NCBI GenBank assembly: GCA_017405675.1
Contig: JAFRAB010000015.1
Coordinates: 1 to 64,000, forward strand
DNA length: 64,000 nucleotides
Direction of reading: 5' to 3'
Origin: Erysipelotrichaceae bacterium
GTDB lineage: Bacteria; Bacillota_I; Bacilli_A; Erysipelotrichales; Erysipelotrichaceae
Shown here: in pieces, positions 16,864 through 24,408 of the stretch
Position numbering within the stretch: the stretch's first letter is position 1
Layout of the letters: each line of letters starts with the position of its first letter
Made by a program: the position numbers and the translations under genes
Notes under the pieces: generated by a model
The model's database searches: none
What the model was told of the DNA's origin: nothing
The model's input: the letters and a program-made list of their open reading frames with translations, nothing else

Positions 16864-17283
16864 CTAATAAAGGGTGGCAAGCAGTTTTTCTCTGATCTTT
16901 TCCAACTTGACTATTGTTTCCTTAACGCTGGTCTGGGCATTCTTGATCTTTTCCTGAACCATGACGTCGGAAATGAAGTTATCAAATATCATATCGGTAG
17001 TAGACAGGAAACCGCCCGGCAGAAATTCAACATTGGTAATGGTGGTAGGGGACTTGAACTGCCTTAACATGCGATTGATGTTGTTTTTGGCCAGCAGCAG
17101 GTCCTTATTGGCATTTTCCATTTTCTTTCTCTTGGCCAGCGTAATGAAGATGGCTCCGCCCAGGATATCAGCAACACCCCAGCCAAAAGCCCGGTTAAGT
17201 TCATTCAGGGCAGAGTGCAGATAGAACAATGCCTTGTCACAGTTTTCCATTGCGGTTTTAGTATCGAAGGTGTTGAAATCCAT
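16864..17283 (-). CDS. Conserved hypothetical protein
   Basis: The 139-residue protein is mostly helical. Its central segment GWGVADILGGAIFITLAKRKKMENA resembles a WGxxDxLGGG motif that I recall from uncharacterised Firmicutes proteins. The remainder looks like coiled helices. I place the start at ATG 17283, which follows GTGAGGT. The ATG at 17307 overlaps the predicted -10 box (TATAAT, 17309-17314 minus strand) and has no ribosome site. No function is proposed. Confidence 0.65.
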   Translation of the reverse strand: MDFNTFDTKTAMENCDKALFYLHSALNELNRAFGWGVADILGGAIFITLAKRKKMENANKDLLLAKNNINRMLRQFKSPTTITNVEFLPGGFLSTTDMIFDNFISDVMVQEKIKNAQTSVKETIVKLEKIREKLLATLY

Positions 17284-17308
17284 GTCTGTTACCTCACATT
17301 CTTTCATT

Positions 17309-17333
17309 ATTATACTACAAGATGTGATAGAAT
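17309..17333. promoter_or_regulatory. Overlapping divergent promoters of 16864..17283 and rlmA
   Basis: The minus strand has TATAAT at 17309-17314. The plus strand has TGATAGAAT (extended -10) at 17325-17333. The two -10 boxes are only about 13 bp apart, so the promoters probably compete for polymerase. Confidence 0.5.
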
Positions 17334-17356
17334 TATATCATTGGAGAAAGAAAAAG

Positions 17357-18166
17357 ATGTTGAGATGCCCTAAATGCCAGCAGCCTCTGCTGAAGGAAAA
17401 TAACCGATATTTATGCCGGAACAATCACAGTTATGACATAGCTAAGGAAGGCTATGTCAATCTTCTGCTGGTCAATCAGAAGCACAGCCGTAATCCCGGC
17501 GACAGTGATGATTCCCTGGCCGCCCGCAAGGCTTTCCTGGAAAAGGGCTACTATCAGCCGCTGGCTGAAGATCTGGCTTCCATTGTAAATAAGCTGTTTA
17601 CTGACGGCAGCAGTTTTCTGGATGCCGGCTGCGGAACAGGCTATTATCTGGGACATCTGATTAACAGTGTTGATAAAAAATTAGATTACTATGCGGTCGA
17701 TATCGCCAAAAAGGGCGTAGCCATGACCGCTAAGAAAAATAAGAACGCAACATGCTTTGTGGGCAGTGTCTTTCATCTGCCTTTTTCTGATGAAAGCCTG
17801 GATGGTCTGATGAGTGTCTTTACGCCATATGGGGCTGAAGAGTTTTACCGCATCATCAAAAAAGGCGGATATGTCATCGCCGTGACCCCGGGACGTGATC
17901 ATCTTTATCAGCTGAAGGACATCGTATATGATGAGGTTTATCTGAACGAAGAGGAAGGCTATGATCTTCCTGGTTTCCAGTTAGTAGATAAACATAATGT
18001 AACATATCAGAAAACATTAGAGTGCTATCAGGACATTGAGACCTTATGGCGCATGACGCCTTATTATCATACGACCTACAGCGGCAATAATGACCGTCTG
18101 AAGAACTATGACCGCCTTGATACGGTCATAGATTTCCTGGTCTCTGTTTACCGCAAGGAGAATTAG
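17357..18166 (+). CDS. rlmA: 23S rRNA (guanine-N1)-methyltransferase RlmA-like
   Basis: The 269-residue protein has an N-terminal zinc finger (CPKCQQPL with CRNNH) and a Rossmann methyltransferase domain with the SAM motif FLDAGCGTGYYLGHL near residue 95. RlmA enzymes methylate G745 or G748 of 23S rRNA. ATG 17357 follows TTGGAGAAAG. An open frame continues upstream past the promoter, but homology starts here. The lipoprotein gene begins 1 base after its stop codon. Confidence 0.88.
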   Translation: MLRCPKCQQPLLKENNRYLCRNNHSYDIAKEGYVNLLLVNQKHSRNPGDSDDSLAARKAFLEKGYYQPLAEDLASIVNKLFTDGSSFLDAGCGTGYYLGHLINSVDKKLDYYAVDIAKKGVAMTAKKNKNATCFVGSVFHLPFSDESLDGLMSVFTPYGAEEFYRIIKKGGYVIAVTPGRDHLYQLKDIVYDEVYLNEEEGYDLPGFQLVDKHNVTYQKTLECYQDIETLWRMTPYYHTTYSGNNDRLKNYDRLDTVIDFLVSVYRKEN

Positions 18167-18167
18167 G

Positions 18168-19010
18168 ATGAAGAAGCTTCTGATTTTTCTGCTGGTGATC
18201 ATGTTGGCAGGCTGCAGTCCAAAGCCTAAGACTCCGGTTTTTCAGGTGGCCGTACTGACCAGTTCAGCCACTGACAAGGCTGTTTTGGTAGCTTCCGACA
18301 GTCAGGGAAAGGAAATCTTTTCCGCTGACATCGAATATCCGGCTGAGGTTTATTTCGGGGATGAAGGGGTTTATTACACCGCTAATCATAAGGATTATAA
18401 ATCTTATATATATGACACACACAAACCGGGTGATGAGCTGAAAGATATCGGCGGTATCATTATCTATCATAAGGACGGTCTGGATACCTATACCTATTCA
18501 GCGGTAAACATTACCGTTTATGATTACAAGGGTAACAGAATTGACACCATGCAGGATGTTCTGATGGTCAATCACTGCGGTGATAAGTTCTATGTGACCA
18601 GAGGAAACCGCAGTGTTGATGTCTTTACCGATGTTGGACACATGCACCTGTATTCCATTGATTCTGTAAGCAGTGAATATGTCTCGTTTACCGAAATAGA
18701 AGGGAAGATCTATCTGGTAAATGACCATGGCTTTACCGAAGTCGATCCCGATAACGGTTCTTTAGGAACAACGTATGTCTACAGCAAGCCCGTCGAGGAA
18801 ATCGAAGGGGCCAGAAAGGATATCCTGAGCTGTCTGATCAATGAGGAATATAAATCCTACAGAATAAGCTTCAGTGAGCATGGCATGATCATGGAAGAAC
18901 TGCCGGGTGACCGTTACTACGATGACAGTGATTTCAGGGAAATGTATCAAGAGTATTATGAAAATGGCTATGAAGTGGAATTCTTCCATATTTATCCGGA
19001 GGGTGTATGA
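18168..19010 (+). CDS. Hypothetical lipoprotein
   Basis: The 280-residue product has a short signal peptide with lipobox LAGC (Cys16). The mature part is rich in beta-strand-like segments with Tyr and Asp, suggesting a surface beta-propeller-like or repeat fold, but no family is recognised. It is coupled to rlmA (one-base gap) and overlaps the HAD gene by 4 bases, so the three form one transcript. Confidence 0.7.
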   Translation: MKKLLIFLLVIMLAGCSPKPKTPVFQVAVLTSSATDKAVLVASDSQGKEIFSADIEYPAEVYFGDEGVYYTANHKDYKSYIYDTHKPGDELKDIGGIIIYHKDGLDTYTYSAVNITVYDYKGNRIDTMQDVLMVNHCGDKFYVTRGNRSVDVFTDVGHMHLYSIDSVSSEYVSFTEIEGKIYLVNDHGFTEVDPDNGSLGTTYVYSKPVEEIEGARKDILSCLINEEYKSYRISFSEHGMIMEELPGDRYYDDSDFREMYQEYYENGYEVEFFHIYPEGV

Positions 19011-19780
19011 GTTATCGTGTATTTGTGTTTGACATAGACAACACCCTGACCAGCAGACTGGACGGTCACTTTGTGGAAAGCGCTGTTGAATCGTTAAGGG
19101 AATTAAGGAAAAAGGGCCATAAGGTAGTGATCGCTTCCGGACGCATGCCTAAAACAGCTATCCAGCTGGCAGCCAACGGCATTGAATATGACTACTTCAT
19201 TGGAGCTACCGGTCAGATAGTGACTGATAAAGAATTCAATGTGCTGTACAGGCGCTGTTTCAGCGAGGATCTTTTTGAAAGGATCAGCGAATACTGCCGT
19301 CAGAAGGGATATGGCTTTTTCTGGAAAATGGATGACTGCTCTTACATAGTAGAAAATAACAGTGCAATCGATAAGATCTTCAGTACCTATAAAAGTAAAA
19401 CGGCTTTAAGCAAACCGGAAAACGAAAGGGCTTATGGCGGTGCGCTGGTAACAGAACCGGAAAACAGGGATCTGTTTGTCAAGGAGTTTGGCGCCGAAAC
19501 AGATACGGTTGATGGCGGTGCCGGGATATATGACGTCAATCTGAAAAACGTATCAAAACGTGACGGCTTAAGAGAATTGCTGAGGATACTGAATGTCAGC
19601 CGTGATGAGTGCATGGCTTTCGGAGACAGCGAAAATGATCTGGAACTTCTGGAATACGCCGGGATGGGTATAGCCATGGGTGACGGACTGGAAATATGCC
19701 GTCAGAAAGCTGATTATGTGACGGCAGAAACCTATAATGACGGAATAAAAAAAGCCTTAAAAAGATTTAATATTTTATGA
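19007..19780 (+). CDS. HAD-superfamily hydrolase, Cof type
   Basis: The 257-residue phosphatase has motif I DIDNT (Asp9, Asp11), motif II (IASGR) and the C-terminal motif FGDSENDLELL, with a Cof-type C2 cap between. Enzymes of this group hydrolyse sugar phosphates or cofactors, and the substrate is unknown. ATGA overlap with the lipoprotein gene indicates translational coupling. Confidence 0.85.
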   Translation: MSYRVFVFDIDNTLTSRLDGHFVESAVESLRELRKKGHKVVIASGRMPKTAIQLAANGIEYDYFIGATGQIVTDKEFNVLYRRCFSEDLFERISEYCRQKGYGFFWKMDDCSYIVENNSAIDKIFSTYKSKTALSKPENERAYGGALVTEPENRDLFVKEFGAETDTVDGGAGIYDVNLKNVSKRDGLRELLRILNVSRDECMAFGDSENDLELLEYAGMGIAMGDGLEICRQKADYVTAETYNDGIKKALKRFNIL

Positions 19781-19786
19781 TATAAT
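19778..19786 (+). promoter_or_regulatory. Extended -10 promoter of the DUF1846 gene
   Basis: TGATATAAT overlaps the end of the HAD gene, 30 bp before ATG 19816, which has the ribosome site GGGAGGTGAG. Confidence 0.55.
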
Positions 19787-19815
19787 TTTAAAGTGTATTT
19801 TCGGGAGGTGAGTGT

Positions 19816-21303
19816 ATGCAGCGAATAGCTTTCGATAGTGAAAAATACCTAATTTTACAATCAGCAAAGATCATGGAAAGAGTAGCCAGATTCAATAACA
19901 AGCTTTATCTGGAATTCGGTGGAAAGCTGTTTGATGACAACCATGCTTCCCGTGTACTGCCTGGTTTTGAACCTGACAACAAGGTCAAGATGCTGGCTCA
20001 GATGTCAGACAAGGCTGAGATCATCATTGCGATCAACGCCCATGACATTGAAAAGAGCAAGAGAAGAAGCGACCTGGATATCACTTACAACCAGGATGTC
20101 ATGAGACTTATCGATGCCTTTACCGGTATCGGCTTATATGTCAGCAGCGTGGTAATTACCCAGTATGTATCCAATACCCAGGTTGATAACTTCCGCGCGC
20201 AGCTGGAAAACATGGGCATTAAGACCTATCTGCATTACGCAATTGAAGGTTATCCGACCAATGTTGACAAGATCGTTTCCGATGAAGGATACGGCCGCAA
20301 CGACTACATTGAAACCAGCAGACCGCTGGTCGTCGTAACGGCACCTGGTCCGGGCAGCGGCAAGATGGCTACCTGTCTGTCTCAGCTGTATCATGAATAC
20401 AAAAGAGGCAACTATGCCGGTTATGCCAAGTATGAGACCTTCCCGATCTTCAACCTGCCTTTAAGCCATCCGGTCAATCTGGCTTATGAAGCAGCTACCG
20501 TCGATCTGGATGACATCAACATGATCGACCCGTTCCATCTGCAGGCTTACGGCATCACCGCTGTTAACTATAACCGTGACGTGGAGATCTTCCCGGTACT
20601 CTCCAGAATACTGAAGCAGATCACCAACGAGGAAATATATCATTCACCGACTGACATGGGCGTTAACATGAACGGCATGTGCATCGTTGACGATGAAGCC
20701 GCCCGTGAAGCCAGCAATCAGGAAATCATCAGAAGATACTATCATACTCTGACGGACGTCAGAAGGGGATACGCTCCGGAAAGCGCCATTCAGAAGATCG
20801 AAGTCATCATGAACAAAGCCGGTCTGTCACCGATGGACCGCCGCTGCGTACAGCCGGCCTTAAAGAAGGCTGAGGAAACCAACGGCCCGGCTGTGGCCAT
20901 TGAACTGCCGGACGGACGTATCGTCACCGGTAAGAATTCCTCACTGTTAGGCGCTGCCAGTGCGGCATTGATCAATGCTATGAAGGCTGTCAGTAATTTC
21001 GATGATGAAACGATGCTGCTGTCACCTAACATCATTGCCCCGGTCCAGAAACTGAAAGTTGACTATTTGGGCAATAACAACCCGCGTCTGCATCTGGATG
21101 AAGTGCTGGTAGCCATTACCATTTCCGCCCAGATGAATCCGTTCGCTGACAAGGCCATCAAGAATCTGCCGAAGCTGAAAGGCTCACAGGCACATTCCAC
21201 AGTAATCCTGTCACGGAGTGATGAAAACACCTTACGTAAACTTGGAATCATGCTGACCTGCGAACCGCGTTATCAGACCAAGAAGCTGTTCCATCCGAAA
21301 TAG
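19816..21303 (+). CDS. DUF1846 family protein
   Basis: The 495-residue cytosolic protein matches the DUF1846 family of Firmicutes along its full length: AFDSEKYLILQSAKIMERVARFNNKLYLEFGGKL is split here as a shared N-terminal block, followed by GFEPDNKVKML and RPLVVVTAPGPGSGKMATC. The last is a glycine-rich, P-loop-like segment at about residues 170-187. DUF1846 proteins have a conserved nucleotide-binding-like core, but no reaction is established to my knowledge. It lies between nusG and rplK, where Firmicutes normally have no insertion. Confidence 0.88.
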   Translation: MQRIAFDSEKYLILQSAKIMERVARFNNKLYLEFGGKLFDDNHASRVLPGFEPDNKVKMLAQMSDKAEIIIAINAHDIEKSKRRSDLDITYNQDVMRLIDAFTGIGLYVSSVVITQYVSNTQVDNFRAQLENMGIKTYLHYAIEGYPTNVDKIVSDEGYGRNDYIETSRPLVVVTAPGPGSGKMATCLSQLYHEYKRGNYAGYAKYETFPIFNLPLSHPVNLAYEAATVDLDDINMIDPFHLQAYGITAVNYNRDVEIFPVLSRILKQITNEEIYHSPTDMGVNMNGMCIVDDEAAREASNQEIIRRYYHTLTDVRRGYAPESAIQKIEVIMNKAGLSPMDRRCVQPALKKAEETNGPAVAIELPDGRIVTGKNSSLLGAASAALINAMKAVSNFDDETMLLSPNIIAPVQKLKVDYLGNNNPRLHLDEVLVAITISAQMNPFADKAIKNLPKLKGSQAHSTVILSRSDENTLRKLGIMLTCEPRYQTKKLFHPK

Positions 21304-21324
21304 TAAAATACAGTTGAAAAAGTG

Positions 21325-21353
21325 TTGACTCACAACTGTTAAAAGAGTATTAT
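21325..21353 (+). promoter_or_regulatory. Promoter of rplKA
   Basis: TTGACT (21325-21330), a 17-bp spacer and TATTAT (21348-21353) make a near-consensus sigma-A promoter. An inverted repeat ACAGTTG (21310-21316) and CAACTGT (21333-21339) flanks the -35 box. The leader is about 80 nt. Confidence 0.75.
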
Positions 21354-21440
21354 ATAAAGGCTAATCAAATAGCGTTTTATTGTGGAAGAGGGAGCAACAC
21401 CTCAGAACACCACGACATAACACAGAAAAAGGAGGACGTT

Positions 21441-21857
21441 ATGAAGAGAGTTGCTAAAGTTTGTAAGCTCCAGTTCATGGCGGGCGGAGCTCGTCCAGGT
21501 CCGGCTCTTGCATCTGCCGGTATCAATATGCCGCAGTTCTGTCAGGCATTCAACGATGCCACTAAGGACAGACAGGGAGACATCGTACCTGTAATCATTA
21601 CCGCCTATGAAGACAAGTCATTCGACTTCGTCTGCAAGACAACTCCTGCTGCACACCTGTTAAAGAAGGCTGCCGGTGTGGAAAAGGCTTCAGGAAGCCC
21701 TAAGGCTCAGAAGGCAGGAAGCATTACGGTTGATCAGTTAAGAGAGATCGCCACTTACAAGATGCCGGATTTAAACGCTAACGACGTTGATGCCGCAATG
21801 AAGATCATTGCCGGTACAGCTCGTAACATGGGCATCGTTATAGAAGGATGGGAATAA
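21441..21857 (+). CDS. rplK: 50S ribosomal protein L11
   Basis: L11 forms the GTPase-associated centre of the 50S subunit. The 138-residue protein is complete, but its N-terminal loop reads LQFMAGGARPGPALASAGINMPQ in two adjoining parts. The classical proline-rich PAPPVGPALG is shortened by about four residues. I recall the same short loop in Mollicutes L11. In other bacteria this loop is where thiopeptide antibiotics bind. ATG follows AAAAAGGAGG. Confidence 0.95.
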   Translation: MKRVAKVCKLQFMAGGARPGPALASAGINMPQFCQAFNDATKDRQGDIVPVIITAYEDKSFDFVCKTTPAAHLLKKAAGVEKASGSPKAQKAGSITVDQLREIATYKMPDLNANDVDAAMKIIAGTARNMGIVIEGWE

Positions 21858-21860
21858 GAT

Positions 21861-22547
21861 ATGCCAAAGCATGGTAAGAAGTACGTCGAAGCAGCCAAAT
21901 TAATCGACAAGACAAAATTATATCCTATTCTCGAAGCTGCAGAACTTGTTAAGAAAGTAAGTTATGCAAAATTCGATGCATCAGTAGAGACATCATTCAA
22001 GCTGAATGTTGACCCTCGTCATGCTGATGAACAGATCCGTGGTGCTATGGTTTTACCTCATGGCACAGGAAGAACCCAGAGAGTTCTCGTTATCACCCAG
22101 GGCCCTAAGGAACAGGAAGCCAAGGATGCAGGCGCTGACATCGTCGGCGGTGCAGAAATTCTCGAGAAGATCAAAGGCGGCTGGTTCGACTTTGATGTAA
22201 TCGTAGCTACTCCTGACATGATGGGACAGTTAGGTAGATTAGGTAAGTTATTAGGTCCAAAAGGTTTAATGCCTAACCCTAAGACTGGAACAGTAACGAT
22301 GGATCTTAAGAAGGCTGTTGAAGAAATCAAGAAAGGTAAGGTTACTTACCGTACTGATAAGGAAGGCAATATTGCCTGCATGATCGGTAAGACTTCATTC
22401 ACAGCTGAACAGCTTGCTGAAAACTGGCAGGCATTATATGAAGTCATCTTAAAGGCTAGACCAGCTGCAGTTAAAGGTCAGTACATCAAGAACGTTGTTC
22501 TGACAGCAAGCATGGCCCCAAGCATTAAGGTTGACCACGCTGTATAA
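21861..22547 (+). CDS. rplA: 50S ribosomal protein L1
   Basis: The 228-residue protein has the L1 signature [21 protein letters not shown] near residue 125 (given here as two adjacent motifs) and the N-terminal [14 protein letters not shown]1 forms the mobile E-site stalk and can repress its own operon. It starts 4 bp after the rplK stop and is followed by the L10 leader. Confidence 0.96.
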   Translation: MPKHGKKYVEAAKLIDKTKLYPILEAAELVKKVSYAKFDASVETSFKLNVDPRHADEQIRGAMVLPHGTGRTQRVLVITQGPKEQEAKDAGADIVGGAEILEKIKGGWFDFDVIVATPDMMGQLGRLGKLLGPKGLMPNPKTGTVTMDLKKAVEEIKKGKVTYRTDKEGNIACMIGKTSFTAEQLAENWQALYEVILKARPAAVKGQYIKNVVLTASMAPSIKVDHAV

Positions 22548-22584
22548 AAACAGAAAAAAACAAACTAAAAAAGATTGTTACAAT

Positions 22585-22698
22585 ATACCATAGACAGTAA
22601 CGACCGCAAGGTGTAAAAATGTTACCGAGGTAGAAAAAGTAAGGTAATCAGAACTTTTCGCCCGTTTTGTCTATGTTGATGAAACGGGTTTTCATTTC
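22585..22698 (+). ncRNA. L10 leader (autoregulatory mRNA element of rplJL)
   Basis: The 5' region of rplJ shows the conserved L10-leader architecture: a closing pair CATAGACA (22589-22596) with TGTCTATG (22668-22675), a GTAACGACC/GTTACCGAGG internal region and an AAGTAAGGT...ACTTTTCGCC helix. In other bacteria L10(L12)4 binds this fold and represses rplJL. The closing strand TGTCTATG lies inside the loop of the terminator at 22661-22698, so the two structures compete. Confidence 0.85.
22661..22698 (+). terminator. Terminator in the L10 leader
   Basis: CCCGTTT (22661-22667) pairs with AAACGGG (22682-22688), followed by TTTTCATTT. Its loop contains the 3' strand of the L10-leader closing helix, which suggests control of read-through. 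Confidence 0.7.
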
Positions 22699-22739
22699 AG
22701 GTATATTGACACAATGAAACTAAAGAAAGGAAGGACATT

Positions 22740-23234
22740 ATGAATCAAACGATCCTACAGCAGAAGCAGGCGCTGGTTGAAGAGATTTCAAAGAAGATCG
22801 GCAATGCCGGTTCAACCGTCGTAGTTGAGTATCGTGGTTTAACTGTCGCTGAAGTAACCGAATTACGTAGAGCATTACGTGCTGAAGGCTGCGAAATGAT
22901 AGTTTACAAGAATTCAATGACTCAGCGTGCTGCTGAACAATTAGGATACCATGATCTGCTTCAGTCATTGACTGGACCAAATGCCATCGCTGTCAGTGAA
23001 GATGAGATTGCTGCTTCACGCGTCTTAAGCAAATTTGCTAAGAAACATGACAAGCTGGTTATCAAGGCTGGTGTCGTTGATAATAAGGTTATCTCCGTTG
23101 ATGAAATCAAAGAGTTAGCCGGCTTACCTAACAAGGAAGGCATGTTATCAATGCTGTTAAGCTGTCTGCAATCACCAATCAGTTCATTTGCACGTGCTAC
23201 CAAGGCTATTGCAGATGCTAAAGAAGCCAATTAG
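22740..23234 (+). CDS. rplJ: 50S ribosomal protein L10
   Basis: The 164-residue protein has the L10 core (GSTVVVEYRGLTVAEVTELRRALR in two parts, YKNSMTQRA) and a C-terminal helix that anchors L7/L12 dimers. ATG follows AAAGGAAGGA. Expression is expected to be controlled by the upstream L10 leader. Confidence 0.96.
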   Translation: MNQTILQQKQALVEEISKKIGNAGSTVVVEYRGLTVAEVTELRRALRAEGCEMIVYKNSMTQRAAEQLGYHDLLQSLTGPNAIAVSEDEIAASRVLSKFAKKHDKLVIKAGVVDNKVISVDEIKELAGLPNKEGMLSMLLSCLQSPISSFARATKAIADAKEAN

Positions 23235-23254
23235 TTATAAGGAGGAAATATACC

Positions 23255-23641
23255 ATGGCAAAATTAACAAATGAAGAAATCATCGCTACTTTAAAAGAGA
23301 TGACAATTTTAGAATTAAATGAATTAGTAAAGGCTATCGAAGAAGAATTCGGCGTTACCGCTGCTGCTCCAGTTGCAATGGCTGCTGCTCCAGTTGAAGA
23401 AGAAGCTCCTCAGGGACCTACTGAAGTTACAGTTATGTTAAAAGAAGTTGGCCAGCAGAAGATCGCTGTTATCAAGGCCGTTAAGGAAGCTACAGGCTTA
23501 AGCTTAATGGAAGCTAAGGCTATCGTTGACAAGTGCACTCCTGACAATCCTTCTCCAATTAAGGAAAACGTTAAGATTGAAGATGCTGATGCAATCAAGC
23601 AGGCAATCTTAGCTGCAGGTGGCGTTGTAGAATACAAGTAA
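23255..23641 (+). CDS. rplL: 50S ribosomal protein L7/L12
   Basis: The 128-residue stalk protein has the N-terminal dimer domain, an Ala/Pro/Glu-rich hinge (about 35-55) and the C-terminal factor-binding domain (KEATGLSLMEAKAIVD). ATG follows AAGGAGG. The strong codon bias is typical of a highly expressed gene. Confidence 0.97.
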   Translation: MAKLTNEEIIATLKEMTILELNELVKAIEEEFGVTAAAPVAMAAAPVEEEAPQGPTEVTVMLKEVGQQKIAVIKAVKEATGLSLMEAKAIVDKCTPDNPSPIKENVKIEDADAIKQAILAAGGVVEYK

Positions 23642-23656
23642 GAAATTACTGTGAAC

Positions 23657-23709
23657 GAAAAGCCGGAGAAAATGTCTTCGGCTTTCGTCACGTGATCAAT
23701 CACGTATTT
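23657..23709 (+). terminator. Two consecutive hairpins between rplL and the methyltransferase gene
   Basis: GAAAAGCCG/CGGCTTTC (23657-23686) is followed by ACGTGA/TCACGT with a TCAA loop (23690-23705) and ATTTT. They probably attenuate transcription after rplL; the second touches the next start codon. Confidence 0.45.
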
Positions 23710-23710
23710 T

Positions 23711-24313
23711 ATGAGCTACTATTTTACCAATAACACTGGTAAAGCGCCCAACCGAAAGAAAATCACCTTTCGGTTTTTGGCTAATTTGGAAACCTTTATT
23801 TCAGATGATGGTGTTTTCAGCAAGGACACGCTGGATTTCGGCAGCCGTGCCTTACTGGAGACGATAATAGAGGAATCTCTGACAGGCAGCCTTCTGGACC
23901 TGGGCTGCGGAATAGGTTATATCGGCATCCTGTTAAAGAAGTATCATCCTGATCTTTCCGTTACCATGGCTGATATCAATGAGACAGCTGTACGGCTGGC
24001 TGAAGAAAACGGCAGGTTATACGGACAGAAAAACAGGGTACTTGTTTCAGACGGCTTTGCGGGCATTGATGATAAGTTTGACATCATTGTCACCAATCCG
24101 CCGATCAGAACAGGCAAGGCCAATATCTACCGTCTGTTTGCAGAGAGCATGGATCACCTTAAGGAAAAGGGGATCATGTACATCGTCATCAGGAAACGGC
24201 AGGGTGCGGAAAGTGCCGTAAAGTACCTGGAAACACTGGGAAAGACTGAAATTGTTGATAAGGTCAAGGGCTATTGGGTCATTTCTGTGCGAAAACGGCA
24301 ATTGACAGATTGA
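23711..24313 (+). CDS. ybxB: RsmC-like class I SAM methyltransferase (YbxB position)
   Basis: The 200-residue protein has the SAM motif LLDLGCGIGYIGILL near residue 60 and the catalytic NPPI motif (IVTNPPIRTGKAN) near 130, typical of exocyclic-amine rRNA methyltransferases such as RsmC. B. subtilis has its homologue ybxB at the same place between rplL and rpoB. No Shine-Dalgarno precedes ATG 23711; a hairpin ends just before it, so translation is probably weak. Its 3' end contains the rpoB promoter. Confidence 0.88.
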   Translation: MSYYFTNNTGKAPNRKKITFRFLANLETFISDDGVFSKDTLDFGSRALLETIIEESLTGSLLDLGCGIGYIGILLKKYHPDLSVTMADINETAVRLAEENGRLYGQKNRVLVSDGFAGIDDKFDIIVTNPPIRTGKANIYRLFAESMDHLKEKGIMYIVIRKRQGAESAVKYLETLGKTEIVDKVKGYWVISVRKRQLTD

Positions 24314-24330
24314 CAAAAGGTTGCTAAAAT
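24302..24330 (+). promoter_or_regulatory. Strong rpoBC promoter inside the end of ybxB
   Basis: TTGACA (24302-24307), a 17-bp spacer ending in TGC, and TAAAAT (24325-24330) combine a consensus -35 with an extended -10. A second TTGACA overlaps at 24310-24315. rpoBC can therefore be transcribed without rplJL. Confidence 0.8.
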
Positions 24331-24408
24331 TAGAAAATGCATATTATAGGTTAAAATGGGTTAGAATCGCGTTTTCTGGCCCTATAAGAGAGAGGAAGGG
24401 TGTTGTTA

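Noticed and set aside
17234..17356. 41-residue N-terminal extension of RlmA
   Set aside because: It would begin upstream of the divergent promoters; homology, zinc finger and ribosome site all point to ATG 17357.
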